A stretch of 14,845 nt of DNA from Bacillus sp. ISL-7 (GTDB taxonomy: Bacteria > Bacillota > Bacilli > Bacillales_B > DSM-18226). Below are positions 6,376 through 13,812 of the stretch, one piece after another. Positions within the stretch are counted from its first letter, which is position 1. Every line of letters begins with the position of its first letter. The stretch is taken from assembly GCF_018613065.1 (NCBI RefSeq), contig NZ_JAGGQW010000036.1, positions 4,064 through 18,908 of the forward strand. Direction: 5' to 3'. The position numbers and the translations under genes are program-made. A model generated the notes under the pieces. It had not been told where the DNA came from, searched no databases, and saw only the letters and a program-made list of their open reading frames with translations.

Positions 6376-6486
6376 ATGTCCATTATACTTGCTTTTCTTA
6401 ATGTCTAATTTGAAAAATAACATTTGTGTCTACAGCAATATTTTGTTCTTTTTAATCAATAACTACCATAATTTACCTATGAAATA

Positions 6487-7785
6487 CTAATCAAAAAGAG
6501 ATGTACCAAAGCGAACAATCCAGGATGGATTTTCTACTAATTTGTCTTCTTCCTTTAACCCCGTAAGTATGGCAACCCATTTACCATCATTTTGACCAGT
6601 TTCTACCTTTTGTTTCTGAATCTTTCCTTTCTTTTGTACATATACATAGGTCGATTTTCCAAAGCCCATGATGCTCGTTTCAGGAACTGCTAACAACTGC
6701 TTTGACTGTACTACTACATCAAGCCTGGTATAGTAGCCAGGATATAGGCCCTTTTGTGAATCTAGACTTGCTTTAAAGGAATAGTATGGAATAGTTTCTT
6801 GTTGTGTATCTTTATCCTTATTTGCAGTTGTTTTATATGTAGGATAATCACTAACCTCCGCAATTTTCCCTTTCCATTTCTTATTTGCTACTACTTTAGA
6901 AGTTACTGTAATAGATTGACCTGATGTAATTTTTGCTTTTTCTACTTCTGTGAGCTTTCCTTCAATTTGAAACGGATCATTAGAAGCGATTTGCATGATT
7001 GCTAGTTGCTGATTTTCTTTTGCTCGAAAACCTTGACCTACATTTTGGTTCAGGTTTGATATTACACCTGCAGTGTTGCTGATGACAGTTAATGTTTCGA
7101 GCTCAGCTTTTAGCTTTTCAGCCTGCAACGTATTTTTTTCTACTTTTAGTTCTGCTGTACGGAGCTCAGCTTTTGCTTTATTTAGTTCAGCTTGTAGTGA
7201 CTGGATCGTGATAGCTTTAGTAGCTATGTAAGCTGAATCAACTGCATCAGTTGTATCAGTTGTATCAGTTGTATTGGTTGTATCAGTTGTATTGGTTGTA
7301 TCAGTTGTATTGGTTGTATCAGTTGTAGTGGTTGACACAGCTTCTCGTATATCCTGCTCTAATGAAGTGATTTGCTCTTTCATCTGAGTAACACTTGTTT
7401 CTGCTAGCTTTTTATTTACTTCTGCTTGTCCAAGCTCAGCCGCGACTGTTGAGCCTTCATAAGAAAAGAGCTTTTGTCCTTTTGTAACTGCTTCCCCTTC
7501 TTTTACAAAAATCTCCTGTATAGATCCTTTTGCTGCATTTAAATAAATCGTTTCAGCATGACTTTGTACAACACGACCTGACACTGTTTTTGTTTTAGTA
7601 AAATTTTTTTCTGTTGGATTTATTAGCACCAACGGCTTAGATTTACTTTTTTTAACTTCTATTACAGCTATGCTTAACATCACAGAAATGAATAAAAGAA
7701 CAAGGATCCCAAGTAAAATCCATTTCTTCTGACGCGAGGTACGTACTTGTTCATTTTCTATACCAATTCTTTTTGCTGTTTCCAT
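6487..7785 (-). CDS. HlyD/YknX-like membrane-fusion (adaptor) protein, orphan
   Basis: A 432-aa efflux adaptor. Residues 22-42 are an N-terminal membrane anchor, so the rest faces outside. Residues 65-110 and 233-266 are the two halves of a biotinyl-lipoyl-like domain (TVSGRVVQS, GSIQEIFVKEGEAVTKGQKL; AGVISNLNQNVGQGF). Residues 113-150 and 187-232 are two coiled-coil arms. Residues 268-345 are a beta-barrel and 360-430 the membrane-proximal domain (YPGYYTRLDV, VYVQKKGKIQKQKVETG). Relatives pair with MacB-type ABC transporters (YknY/YknZ), but no ATPase or permease gene is present. The tip between the coils is replaced by an unusual Thr/Asp/Asn repeat (151-181). AAGGGG precedes the ATG. Substrate is unknown. 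Confidence 0.85.
   Translation of the reverse strand: METAKRIGIENEQVRTSRQKKWILLGILVLLFISVMLSIAVIEVKKSKSKPLVLINPTEKNFTKTKTVSGRVVQSHAETIYLNAAKGSIQEIFVKEGEAVTKGQKLFSYEGSTVAAELGQAEVNKKLAETSVTQMKEQITSLEQDIREAVSTTTTDTTNTTDTTNTTDTTNTTDTTDTTDAVDSAYIATKAITIQSLQAELNKAKAELRTAELKVEKNTLQAEKLKAELETLTVISNTAGVISNLNQNVGQGFRAKENQQLAIMQIASNDPFQIEGKLTEVEKAKITSGQSITVTSKVVANKKWKGKIAEVSDYPTYKTTANKDKDTQQETIPYYSFKASLDSQKGLYPGYYTRLDVVVQSKQLLAVPETSIMGFGKSTYVYVQKKGKIQKQKVETGQNDGKWVAILTGLKEEDKLVENPSWIVRFGTSLFD
7243..7335 (-). repeat. In-frame tandem repeat coding TTD/TTN tract
   Basis: About five units of an 18-bp repeat, built from ACAACTGATACA and ACCAATACA-type 9-mers (minus strand), encode (T-T-D-T-T-N)n at residues 151-181. 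The unit length is a multiple of three, so copy-number change keeps the frame. Confidence 0.9.
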
Positions 7786-7800
7786 AACCCTACCCCTTAC

Positions 7801-7829
7801 TTAATAGATATATATAGCGAATATTGCAA
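7801..7829 (-). promoter_or_regulatory. Possible promoter of the membrane-fusion-protein gene
   Basis: On the minus strand TTGCAA (7829-7824) and TATTAA (7806-7801) are 17 bp apart. The -10 box is only 15 bases from the start codon, so the leader would be very short. Confidence 0.3.
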
Positions 7830-7940
7830 AAAAGTGTTGAATCGAACTATTAATATCTATTGTCCATTTTTAATAAGAAAGTTACAAGGAGTAATTTTTA
7901 AAAAATTAAATATGTTATTCAGGTTTGAAGTGGGATAAGC

Positions 7941-8156
7941 TCATATATTTCTTCTACTACACTCCACGTGTCCAGAGTTAAGAAATGAACCTGATTCCTT
8001 TTGAAGGGCTGGCTTGTTTCCGCTTGTTTCCGCTTGGTTCGTCAAAAACCGTACTCTATTGAACCAGCGTTCGTTAGAGGCTTGATAAGGGATTTTAACC
8101 AGGAAGTTAGACGGACAAATACTCCTTGTGCGATAATTTTGTTGGCTACTTATCAT
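7941..8156 (-). CDS. Small hypothetical protein, weak gene call
   Basis: The ATG at 8156 is preceded by GGAGGGG 5-7 bases upstream, an excellent ribosome binding site, and opens a 71-aa frame. It starts MISSQQNYRTRSICPS, is rich in Asn, Arg and Ser, and ends LNSGHVECSRRNI. I recognise no domain, membrane segment or signal peptide. The middle contains a 10-bp tandem repeat (GGAAACAAGC twice) and the end overlaps a degenerate repeat motif seen at 6277 and 10418. It may be a remnant or chance frame despite the good start. Confidence 0.3.
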   Translation of the reverse strand: MISSQQNYRTRSICPSNFLVKIPYQASNERWFNRVRFLTNQAETSGNKPALQKESGSFLNSGHVECSRRNI

Positions 8157-8456
8157 CAATTCCCCTCCCAAATGACTGTTTTTTTTGAATTTTTTCGGAA
8201 ATTTACTACTTTTAAATTTTACTTTAGGTTTTTGTTATAGTAAATTGGGGGAATTTGATGCTAAACGAATAAAAAATGAGGGAATTTATCGCTTAAATAT
8301 GTATAAAAATTCAACTTTTTGTCGATATACTTATGTTTTTAAGCAAAAAGAACTTGGGGAAATCTAGATAATCTAAATAATGTTTTGGGGAATTAGTAAT
8401 ATTAAATTGATTATGACGGTACTACAATTACATAGATTTCAGAAAAAATTAAATAA

Positions 8457-8481
8457 CCTTAGCACGAATACAGGGCTAAGG
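8457..8481. terminator. Hairpin without clear T tract
   Basis: CCTTAGC and GCTAAGG form a perfect 7-bp stem with an 11-nt loop. An A-rich run lies on the left, so it could end minus-strand transcription, but no gene is placed to use it. Confidence 0.35.
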
Positions 8482-8586
8482 CTGCTTAATAAATAACTTT
8501 TTCATTACTTTCTACTTGAAAGAAGTAAGTCTATGGGTTAATTGCCTTTCTTTAAAATAAGTTGCGACACGCACTCAACATGTGTG

Positions 8587-8610
8587 GAGTGTATGTGGCA
8601 ACACATGGGT
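8587..8610 (+). repeat. 24-bp direct repeat, copy 2
   Basis: This is the partner of 6288-6311, with one mismatch and the same orientation, 2.3 kb apart. The similarity fades outside the 24 bp (ATGT on the left and TGG on the right still match). Confidence 0.8.
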
Positions 8611-8791
8611 TGCTGGGATTTTACAAAAAACTAACGAAACAAGCATTGACTGCTTTATTGGACTGAGTCTTCTTGAAAAAATCAATACAACTAATTCTCA
8701 CATTTATACAATTTTTTTGACAACGCTAGGTATGAATCATATTCGTAAAGCAAGCAATCATAATGTAATTTTTTATATACTTACAAAACTC

Positions 8792-8938
8792 CTAAGAAAT
8801 AAATTCTGATAACAGTTTTTTCATCTCAGTACCATGCTGAATGATCTCAGTTACATTCCAATCATCATTCTGTTTAGCGAGTTTTTCCATTAGCTCAAAT
8901 TTCAAACTCTGACTCGTTGAGCTAACCCTAAGAAACAT
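8792..8938 (-). CDS. Short ORF or C-terminal gene fragment, unassigned
   Basis: The 48-aa frame begins MFLRVSSTSQSLKFELMEKL and ends KKLLSEFIS. It is balanced in charge and helix-like, and looks more coding-like than other frames here. There is no ribosome binding site before the ATG, and an in-frame TAA lies six codons upstream of it, so it is more likely the tail of a lost gene. I do not recognise the family. Confidence 0.25.
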   Translation of the reverse strand: MFLRVSSTSQSLKFELMEKLAKQNDDWNVTEIIQHGTEMKKLLSEFIS

Positions 8939-9323
8939 GAAGAAGTTGCTTTTCGATTAGACTGTGGGATTCAAGTGATTTACTCGAAGCATTGTTCAAA
9001 AACTATTAACGCCTACCAAATTCAAATGATGTTACTTTTAAAAGTTGAAAATTTATTATTAAAATGTTAGAAAGAAATACACCTCCTAAAGAGATTGTCA
9101 CAAAATCAATTTACAGTACTATTTGAGGGTAAAAAATAGGGCGGCCGTAGCAGCCACTCTTAACTAACGGTCTCTCAAACTTTCCTGCTGCTGAACAATA
9201 AAAACTATTGTTAACTACATTTTTTATCCGTTGAACTAGCATTCCTCATAGTACTTGGAGTATATTAACAAAATATAATAGGTTGTTTTTGGTGTTAATG
9301 ACGAAAAGGAGTGTATAATTCGG

Positions 9324-10271
9324 ATGTTAAAAATTGAAGTACCAAGAATTGAAAAGATTATGATTAGCGAGGATGACAAGTATGGAAAGTTTGTAGTTGA
9401 ACCACTTATTCGAGGATTTGGAACGACACTTGGTAACTCATTACGTCGCATCCTTTTATCTTCACTCCCCGGTGCCGCTGTCACTTCCATACAAATAGAT
9501 GGGGTACACAATGAATTTTCATCTATTGAAGGGATAGAAGAAGATGTAGCAACCATCATTTTGAACATAAAAAAATTATCTATGAATATTTTCTCTGACG
9601 ATGAGAAAGAATTGATGATTGATGTACATAGAACTGGTACAATAACAGCTGCTGATATTTCTCATGATAGTGATGTAGAGATCTTAATTCCCGACTTACA
9701 TCTTGCTACACTTCGAGAAAATGTACATTTTAGAATGCGCCTAACTGCAAAACTCGGACGTGGTTATGTTCCTGCAGAGCAAAACAAACGTGATGACCTT
9801 CAAGTAGGAGCCATACCAATAGATTCAATCTATACACCGATTTCACGCGCCAGTTATTTAGTTGAGAACACTCGTGTCGGTCAATTGGATAGTTTTGAAA
9901 GGTTATATTTTGAACTTTGGACAGATGGGAGTATAGGGCCCAGCGAAGCCATTTCTGAAAGTGCAAAAGTGTTTAAGGAACATCTCTCTATTTTAGTAGG
10001 ACTTAATCCTGAATTACAAGATAGCCCTATTATGTTGGAAAAAGAAGAAGTTTCAAACGAAAAAGAAATTCTTAACCTGACTATTGAGGATTTAGACCTT
10101 TCTGTTCGTTCTTTTAACAGTTTAAAACGCAATGGGATTAATACTATTCATGACTTAGCTAATAAGTCCGAAGAAGATATAAGAAAATTACGCAACTTAG
10201 GACAAAAATCTTTAAAAGAGATCATAGATAAATTAGAAAGTTTGGGTATAATCGTACGCAAAGATGATTAA
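9324..10271 (+). CDS. rpoA: DNA-directed RNA polymerase alpha subunit, diverged paralogue
   Basis: A 315-aa protein co-linear with Bacillus RpoA (314 aa), with no gap in either domain. The alphaNTD (1-228) has the assembly core [20 protein letters not shown] (Arg41-Arg42 correspond to the E. coli Arg45 region needed for assembly with beta), then [11 protein letters not shown] and the conserved NKRDD and IPIDSIYTP motifs. An acidic linker follows (230-250). The alphaCTD (255-315) keeps the DNA-contact set Arg262, Asn265, Gly293, Lys295 and Ser296. Compared with B. subtilis, the RSYNCLKR motif is RSFNSLKR (Phe264, Ser266). Chromosomal rpoA lies between rpsK and rplQ; here it stands alone, as a second copy would. 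AAGGAG precedes the ATG with long spacing. All core residues are present, so it should fold and assemble. Confidence 0.95.
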   Translation: MLKIEVPRIEKIMISEDDKYGKFVVEPLIRGFGTTLGNSLRRILLSSLPGAAVTSIQIDGVHNEFSSIEGIEEDVATIILNIKKLSMNIFSDDEKELMIDVHRTGTITAADISHDSDVEILIPDLHLATLRENVHFRMRLTAKLGRGYVPAEQNKRDDLQVGAIPIDSIYTPISRASYLVENTRVGQLDSFERLYFELWTDGSIGPSEAISESAKVFKEHLSILVGLNPELQDSPIMLEKEEVSNEKEILNLTIEDLDLSVRSFNSLKRNGINTIHDLANKSEEDIRKLRNLGQKSLKEIIDKLESLGIIVRKDD

Positions 10272-10920
10272 AATCCATTATTAAAATAATATATAGAAAT
10301 TAAATTGATGTTTAAGTAGATTGATTTCAGATCTGTCTGAAACACCTGTATGAATATTGTAAAAAAACGAAGACAATTAATTCAACATTTTAGACATTAA
10401 CCCAAGAAACGTTCACACATTCGACATAATATAGAACAAAAAATTTGTACTTCAACCAGTTATTTTAAAAAAGGCAATTAGATAAAAGGTTTGGTGTAAT
10501 TTAGTCATATTTCCCCTTTTTACCAGTAATTAAAGAAGCAAAATAAAAAGGCGTTAATTCCTTGACCCCCAGGGAAAATTACTACATGCTTTGGACTCCC
10601 AAAAACGGGGGTCCATTGTATTTTAGTAAGTAAATTACTCAGCCTCTTATCATTAAATAACCTCTGAAGAGATTGTCACTATAAACAACCCTTCCAAACA
10701 TGTACTCACCTCGTAATATATTACTCTACGACAGCAACTCCGATAACATCTACGATTGCAATCCGCTCATACTCGATAGGCTTTACTTCAACACAATTTA
10801 TAACTATGATTTAGTTAACTTAAATAAAGATATATCATACATTTTGACGAATACAACATAAAATAATATAACTTATGTGTTGTCATATATGTTTTTTATA
10901 TTATTAAAATATTTAAGAGA
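10272..10920. other. Non-coding region downstream of the alpha-subunit gene
   Basis: No intact gene. Besides the terminator at 10592, there is a TTTCAGA/TCTGAAA hairpin at 10325-10342 and an imperfect AT-rich dyad around ACATAA/TTATGT at 10857-10880. A 29-codon minus-strand frame (10721-10810) ends VKPIEYERIAIVDVIGVAVV E-stop. It looks coding-like but has no start, so it is probably the tail of a lost gene. Confidence 0.45.
10592..10625 (+). terminator. Likely terminator downstream of the alpha-subunit gene
   Basis: TGGACTCCC and GGGGGTCCA form a 9-bp stem around AAAAAC, followed by TTGTATTTT. It is 320 bases past the stop codon, so the alpha-subunit transcript would have a long 3' end unless a weaker site nearer the gene is used. 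Confidence 0.65.
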
Positions 10921-11270
10921 TTAACAAATCCCATCCTATCGACTGTTTCCGGAATATACTGATTTGCAATGATTTCTCCAATTAGCTGATTGTTTTGTTG
11001 AGTTATGTTGATGGTGTCTCTTTTGTCAGCGGTAAAAGCGGAAATACTAACTCAGCGAATTGATATGTTTCCTCTAAATGAGGATATCCAGATAGCACAA
11101 ATGTATCGATACCAAGGCCGAATATTCCTTCATCTTCTCTGCCACTTGTGTAGGATTGCAAACAAGTGCTGCTTTAGCTCTCCCACGAACGAGACTAACC
11201 ACTTCCCAAAGGTTCGGCTGATTTCTTCTTGCGTCTCTCTTTCTCCTTTAGGACGTCCTCCATAACTGTG
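10921..11270 (-). pseudogene. ssuD: FMN-dependent alkanesulfonate monooxygenase (SsuD) C-terminal remnant
   Basis: Minus-strand frames join as [46 protein letters not shown], then [20 protein letters not shown] and LVFPLLPL, with a tail GEIIANQY. This is the ordered C-terminal part of SsuD, a luciferase-like flavin enzyme that releases sulfite from alkanesulfonates. Family landmarks are [40 protein letters not shown] and AELVFPLL. Two frame breaks (near 11220 and 11112) each fit a one-base deletion, and a TAA at about 11004 interrupts the tail. GGAGTAL has also become RAKAALV. The N-terminal barrel is missing. The plus-strand frame at 11005-11265 is its antisense shadow. Confidence 0.85.
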
Positions 11271-11551
11271 TTAACGTTGTCTCATTTTTCCTACGCCATG
11301 GACACAATTCTCTCTTTTTGTTACTAGGTGTAGGCACCGGTATTACTATCTATCATTGTACAACCCTATTGATTTCTTTTAGGAACTCACATAGCTGAAA
11401 AGATATTTAGGCTATAATGCACCAGCCATGGCCCAACCGTACAAGTGGAGTGCAAATTGTTCCACCATACTCATGATTTGATTCGTAACCAAAATATGTA
11501 GATAAGGTATGTATCATTTTATTGCTCTCTCAAATTACCAATTTTAAATGT

Positions 11552-11580
11552 TTGAATAGTCCGAAAATAATTAGTATAAT
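11552..11580 (+). promoter_or_regulatory. Sigma-A promoter of IDEAL gene, copy B
   Basis: TTGAAT, 17 bp, TATAAT, with the same boxes and spacing as copy A, 29 bases upstream of the start codon. Confidence 0.75.
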
Positions 11581-11608
11581 AGAAAAAAGGTCAAGGAGTT
11601 GATTTCTT

Positions 11609-11803
11609 ATGGAAAAGAATTTGCTTAATTCACCACAACCTGAAGTAAATGTCATGGATTCTCTAATTGCTGAAATGGTGTTAGACAAATCCCTACGTGA
11701 TTTCCGAAAAGAGAAAATTCAAAAGAAAATCGACCTGTCCTTACGAGACAAAAATAAAGCAGAATTCCTACGATTAACAGAGGAATTAAAGAAAGTTTCT
11801 TAA
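11609..11803 (+). CDS. IDEAL-domain small protein, copy B
   Basis: A 64-aa protein with the IDEAL domain at residues 17-61 (DSLIAEMVLDKSLRDFRKEK, KIDLSLRDKNKAEFLRLTEE). Only four conservative changes separate it from the copy at 4150, and several third-position DNA changes are silent, which suggests both reading frames have been maintained since duplication. AAGGAG lies 10 bases before the ATG, and a strong promoter and a perfect terminator frame the gene. It is likely a small cytoplasmic helical interaction module. Partner and role are unknown. The gene converges on the truncated conjugation gene downstream. Confidence 0.85.
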   Translation: MEKNLLNSPQPEVNVMDSLIAEMVLDKSLRDFRKEKIQKKIDLSLRDKNKAEFLRLTEELKKVS

Positions 11804-11826
11804 AATTGTTTTATGTAATCGCTCTT

Positions 11827-11855
11827 AAAAGGATCTTCCAGTGGAAGATCCTTTT
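11827..11855. terminator. Strong bidirectional terminator after IDEAL gene, copy B
   Basis: AAAAGGATCTTCC and GGAAGATCCTTTT form a perfect 13-bp stem with a 3-nt loop. The A and T runs let it work on both strands, so it can also stop transcripts of the convergent conjugation gene. Confidence 0.9.
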
Positions 11856-11911
11856 ATACTGCTTGTTGATCTATACCAGCACCCGTTTGTTAGACTCGGA
11901 GTCACCTTTGT

Positions 11912-12632
11912 TTATCTTTTTAATAGAAATCTTCTTGCAACTAGTTTTGTTGTTCCTCCCATAGCCCCGATCATTCCTCTTCCAGAACCCGATGAATACC
12001 ACATGTTCCTAAGTACAGACGGACTCTTAATGAGGAGAATACAGCAACCCATTAGTAAAAGAAAATTAAGAAACGTAATATTTTCATTGATTAAAATACT
12101 TAGTGCGACTACGAATAAAAAAATTTTCGCGATAATAGGAACAATCTGACTTAGTAATTCACGCCACCAGACACCCAAGTATTCATTATCATCAGCAATT
12201 ACCGATACACAAGCTAAGGGAGATAGTAAATATAGGAACATGATATCTGCATGGAATACTGCAACTGAAAATAAGAATGCTATAAATGCTACAGCAAATA
12301 CGGCTAGTAAGATAAGGAGTGCAGCACCCTGAAAATGGAGCGTGTCAAAGTTATTTGGATCAAACATATCATTGATTTTTTCGTTGCTAACCTTACTTCC
12401 TTCTCCAATCATCCAGTTCCCCATGTTATAGGCGACTTGTTCTAACAAGATCTTTTGGATAAAAGGCATTGCCGGTAACAGTAAGGCGCTTTTTAAAGTA
12501 TTTACTATTACAGGTCCGTATGAAATGGCATCTCCTGCAGCGTTCCTTGACATGACTTCGATGATTTTATATAGAATGATTGTCACAGCTATTGTTGAAG
12601 TTAGTCCAAGCAAGAAATTATTGACTGTGGAT
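11912..12632 (-). pseudogene. VirB6/TrbL-like conjugation membrane protein, N-terminus removed by IS
   Basis: The surviving 233+ residues hold about six membrane segments (near 1-20, 38-57, 100-120, 122-141, 157-176, 178-200) and a basic Gly/Ser-rich C-terminus (YSSGSGRGMIGAMGG, RRFLLKR). The layout, and motifs such as FHADIMFLYLLSPLACVSVI and WWRELLSQIVPIIAKIFLF, fit the polytopic VirB6/TrbL component of Gram-positive conjugation type IV secretion. The frame has no natural start. It opens with TTG at 12613 but stays open (STVNNF) to the IS3 end at 12632, so the N-terminal part was cut off. No other transfer gene is present in the window. It is probably non-functional. Confidence 0.65.
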
Positions 12633-12645
12633 TGTCAACACTAAA

Positions 12646-13479
12646 CTAGACAATTTTCTTAAGGTGCGTAAGTTTGTATTCCACAGGACTTAAATAATCT
12701 AAAGTACCATGAATGCGTAGGTGGTTGAACCAGTGCACATAGTCTGTAAACTCACTGTGTAACTCTTCTAAGCTAGCAAAATGACGTTTCTTTACGAACT
12801 CTGTTTTGATGATTTTGAATGTTGCTTCTGCTACTGCGTTATCATATGGACAGCCTTTCAAACTTAGAGATCGCTTGATTTTAAACGTTTCTAGTGCCTC
12901 ATCAATGACCTGGTTCTTAAACTCTCTTCCTCTGTCAGTATGGAACATTTGAATTGTATGCAAATTACCTTTAATTGACGATAGAGCACGATAAACTAGT
13001 AGCGCATCTTTGTTCTCACCTGTGCTAAATCCAACTATCTCTCGATTATAGAGATCAACAAATACACATATGTACTGCCATTTTTTATGGACTCTTACAT
13101 AGGTTAGGTCACTGACCAGGACGGTCAACTCTTCCTCTTGTGTAAATTCACGATTTAATTCATTCACTTGATCACTTTCATTTGGTTTATCCTTATGTGG
13201 TTTGAATTGAGCCACAGGATAAGCTGAAACAAGTCCTTGTTCGTTCATAATTCTACCAATACGACGACGAGAAACCAATTTCCCTCGTTTCTTTAGCTCA
13301 TGCTTTATCTTTCTCGTACCATAATTTTGGCGGCTTTGATGGAAAATTTCAATGATGTCTGAAGTTATATCATCTTCATTCTTTCGTTCTTTTGCTTCAT
13401 AATAATACGTACTTCTAGGGAGTTGTAGGACCTTGCACATTGCTGATATCGAGTATTTGTGCTGGTTGTTCTTAATCAC
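12646..13479 (-). CDS. IS3-family transposase OrfB (DDE integrase)
   Basis: A 277-aa frame from a GTG at 13479. The N-terminal 85 residues are the HTH_21-type region (SISAMCKVLQLPRSTYYY, QNYGTRKIKHELKKRG). Residues 110-270 are the rve catalytic domain with Asp124 (VSDLTYV), Asp182 (HTDRGREF) and Glu218 (PYDNAVAEATFK), with D-35-E spacing, and the K/R seven residues later (K225). It cuts and joins DNA at the element ends. The native product is most likely a fused OrfAB made by -1 frameshifting, because the OrfB frame extends upstream through TKVNVIKNN into the end of orfA. The separate OrfB from GTG is a minor form at best. Confidence 0.93.
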   Translation of the reverse strand: MIKNNQHKYSISAMCKVLQLPRSTYYYEAKERKNEDDITSDIIEIFHQSRQNYGTRKIKHELKKRGKLVSRRRIGRIMNEQGLVSAYPVAQFKPHKDKPNESDQVNELNREFTQEEELTVLVSDLTYVRVHKKWQYICVFVDLYNREIVGFSTGENKDALLVYRALSSIKGNLHTIQMFHTDRGREFKNQVIDEALETFKIKRSLSLKGCPYDNAVAEATFKIIKTEFVKKRHFASLEELHSEFTDYVHWFNHLRIHGTLDYLSPVEYKLTHLKKIV

Positions 13480-13481
13480 AT

Positions 13482-13766
13482 TTACTTTCGTCCTAGTATC
13501 AGCGCGGCTTGCTTTAAAATATCATTCTCCATTTCTAATTGCTTATTACGTTTTCTAAGTTCCTGCAGCTCTTTCTGGTCGGGGCTAAGGTTCTCCTTTT
13601 CTTTGAAGGATCCAGAGGTCTTACTTTGATTAATCCACTTATCAAGTGAAGAAGGAGTTAACTCATATTCTCGAATTATGTCTTTGCGAGGCTTTCCATT
13701 TTCATATAGTTGCACAATCTGTTGCTTAAATTCTTCGGTAAATGATCGACGTACTTTTTTTGTCAT
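13482..13766 (-). CDS. IS3-family OrfA, DNA-binding part of transposase
   Basis: A 94-aa protein from the ATG at 13766, which has GAGGAG 7 bases upstream; an in-frame start at 13781 lacks such a site. Residues 1-50 form an HTH_Tnp_1 helix-turn-helix (RRSFTEEFKQQIVQLYENG, SSLDKWINQ). Residues 65-90 form a leucine-zipper-like coil (LQELRKRNKQLEMENDILK) used for multimerisation in the IS3 family. It ends ALILGRK-stop at the frameshift site and binds the terminal repeats. Confidence 0.93.
   Translation of the reverse strand: MTKKVRRSFTEEFKQQIVQLYENGKPRKDIIREYELTPSSLDKWINQSKTSGSFKEKENLSPDQKELQELRKRNKQLEMENDILKQAALILGRK
13485..13490 (-). promoter_or_regulatory. CGA-AAG programmed -1 frameshift site of the IS3-family element
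   Basis: The last codons of orfA are CGA AAG TAA. Shifting back one base at AAG continues into the orfB frame as ...KVNVIKNNQ. CGA-AAG is a known -1 slippage hexamer (B. subtilis cdd and the IS3-family element IS1222), so it is the likely route to the OrfAB fusion. Confidence 0.65.
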
Positions 13767-13812
13767 GTAGATTCTCCTCATAACTGATTAGTATAGTTAA
13801 TTCTACTTGACC

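Larger units (their letters stand above)
8157..9300. other. Long stretch with no convincing gene
   Basis: AT-rich DNA. It contains a CCTTAGC/GCTAAGG hairpin at 8457-8481, the second 24-bp direct repeat at 8587-8610, a 48-aa minus-strand frame at 8792-8938 described separately, and an AACAATA/TATTGTT hairpin near 9194-9214 upstream of the alpha-subunit gene. Open frames at 8185-8367 and 8582-8809 have no ribosome binding site or recognisable similarity. Confidence 0.5.
11456..11890. repeat. Long direct repeat, copy B (IDEAL cassette)
   Basis: This is the partner of 3997-4411. It carries the divergent ATG AGT ATG start on the minus strand, continuing here as MSMVEQFALHLYGWAMAGAL and stop, then the shared promoter, IDEAL gene and terminator. 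The terminator is intact here, so this copy is closer to the ancestral form. Similarity fades into the hairpin motif near 11890. Confidence 0.9.

Noticed and set aside
7243..7335. CRISPR-like array
   Set aside because: The repeats are contiguous 9/18-bp units without spacers and lie in frame inside the adaptor gene.
8582..8809. 75-aa plus-strand frame
   Set aside because: It begins inside the 24-bp direct repeat region without a ribosome binding site, and no domain is recognisable.
9314..9319. TATAAT between the ribosome binding site and start codon of the alpha-subunit gene
   Set aside because: No -35 box at proper spacing, and a promoter here would give a leaderless transcript. It is probably chance in AT-rich DNA.
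9236..9568. Minus-strand open frames over the alpha-subunit gene (also 9730-9966 and 9881-10132)
   Set aside because: They are shadows of rpoA, without ribosome binding sites or domain similarity.
10857..10880. AT-rich dyad as a replication origin
   Set aside because: No iterons, DnaA boxes or replication gene nearby. The dyad alone is not enough.
11005..11265. 86-aa plus-strand open frame
   Set aside because: It is the antisense of the ssuD remnant, which has clear family motifs on the minus strand.
11841..12149. 102-aa plus-strand frame
   Set aside because: It is antisense to the conjugation membrane protein and starts inside the terminator region.
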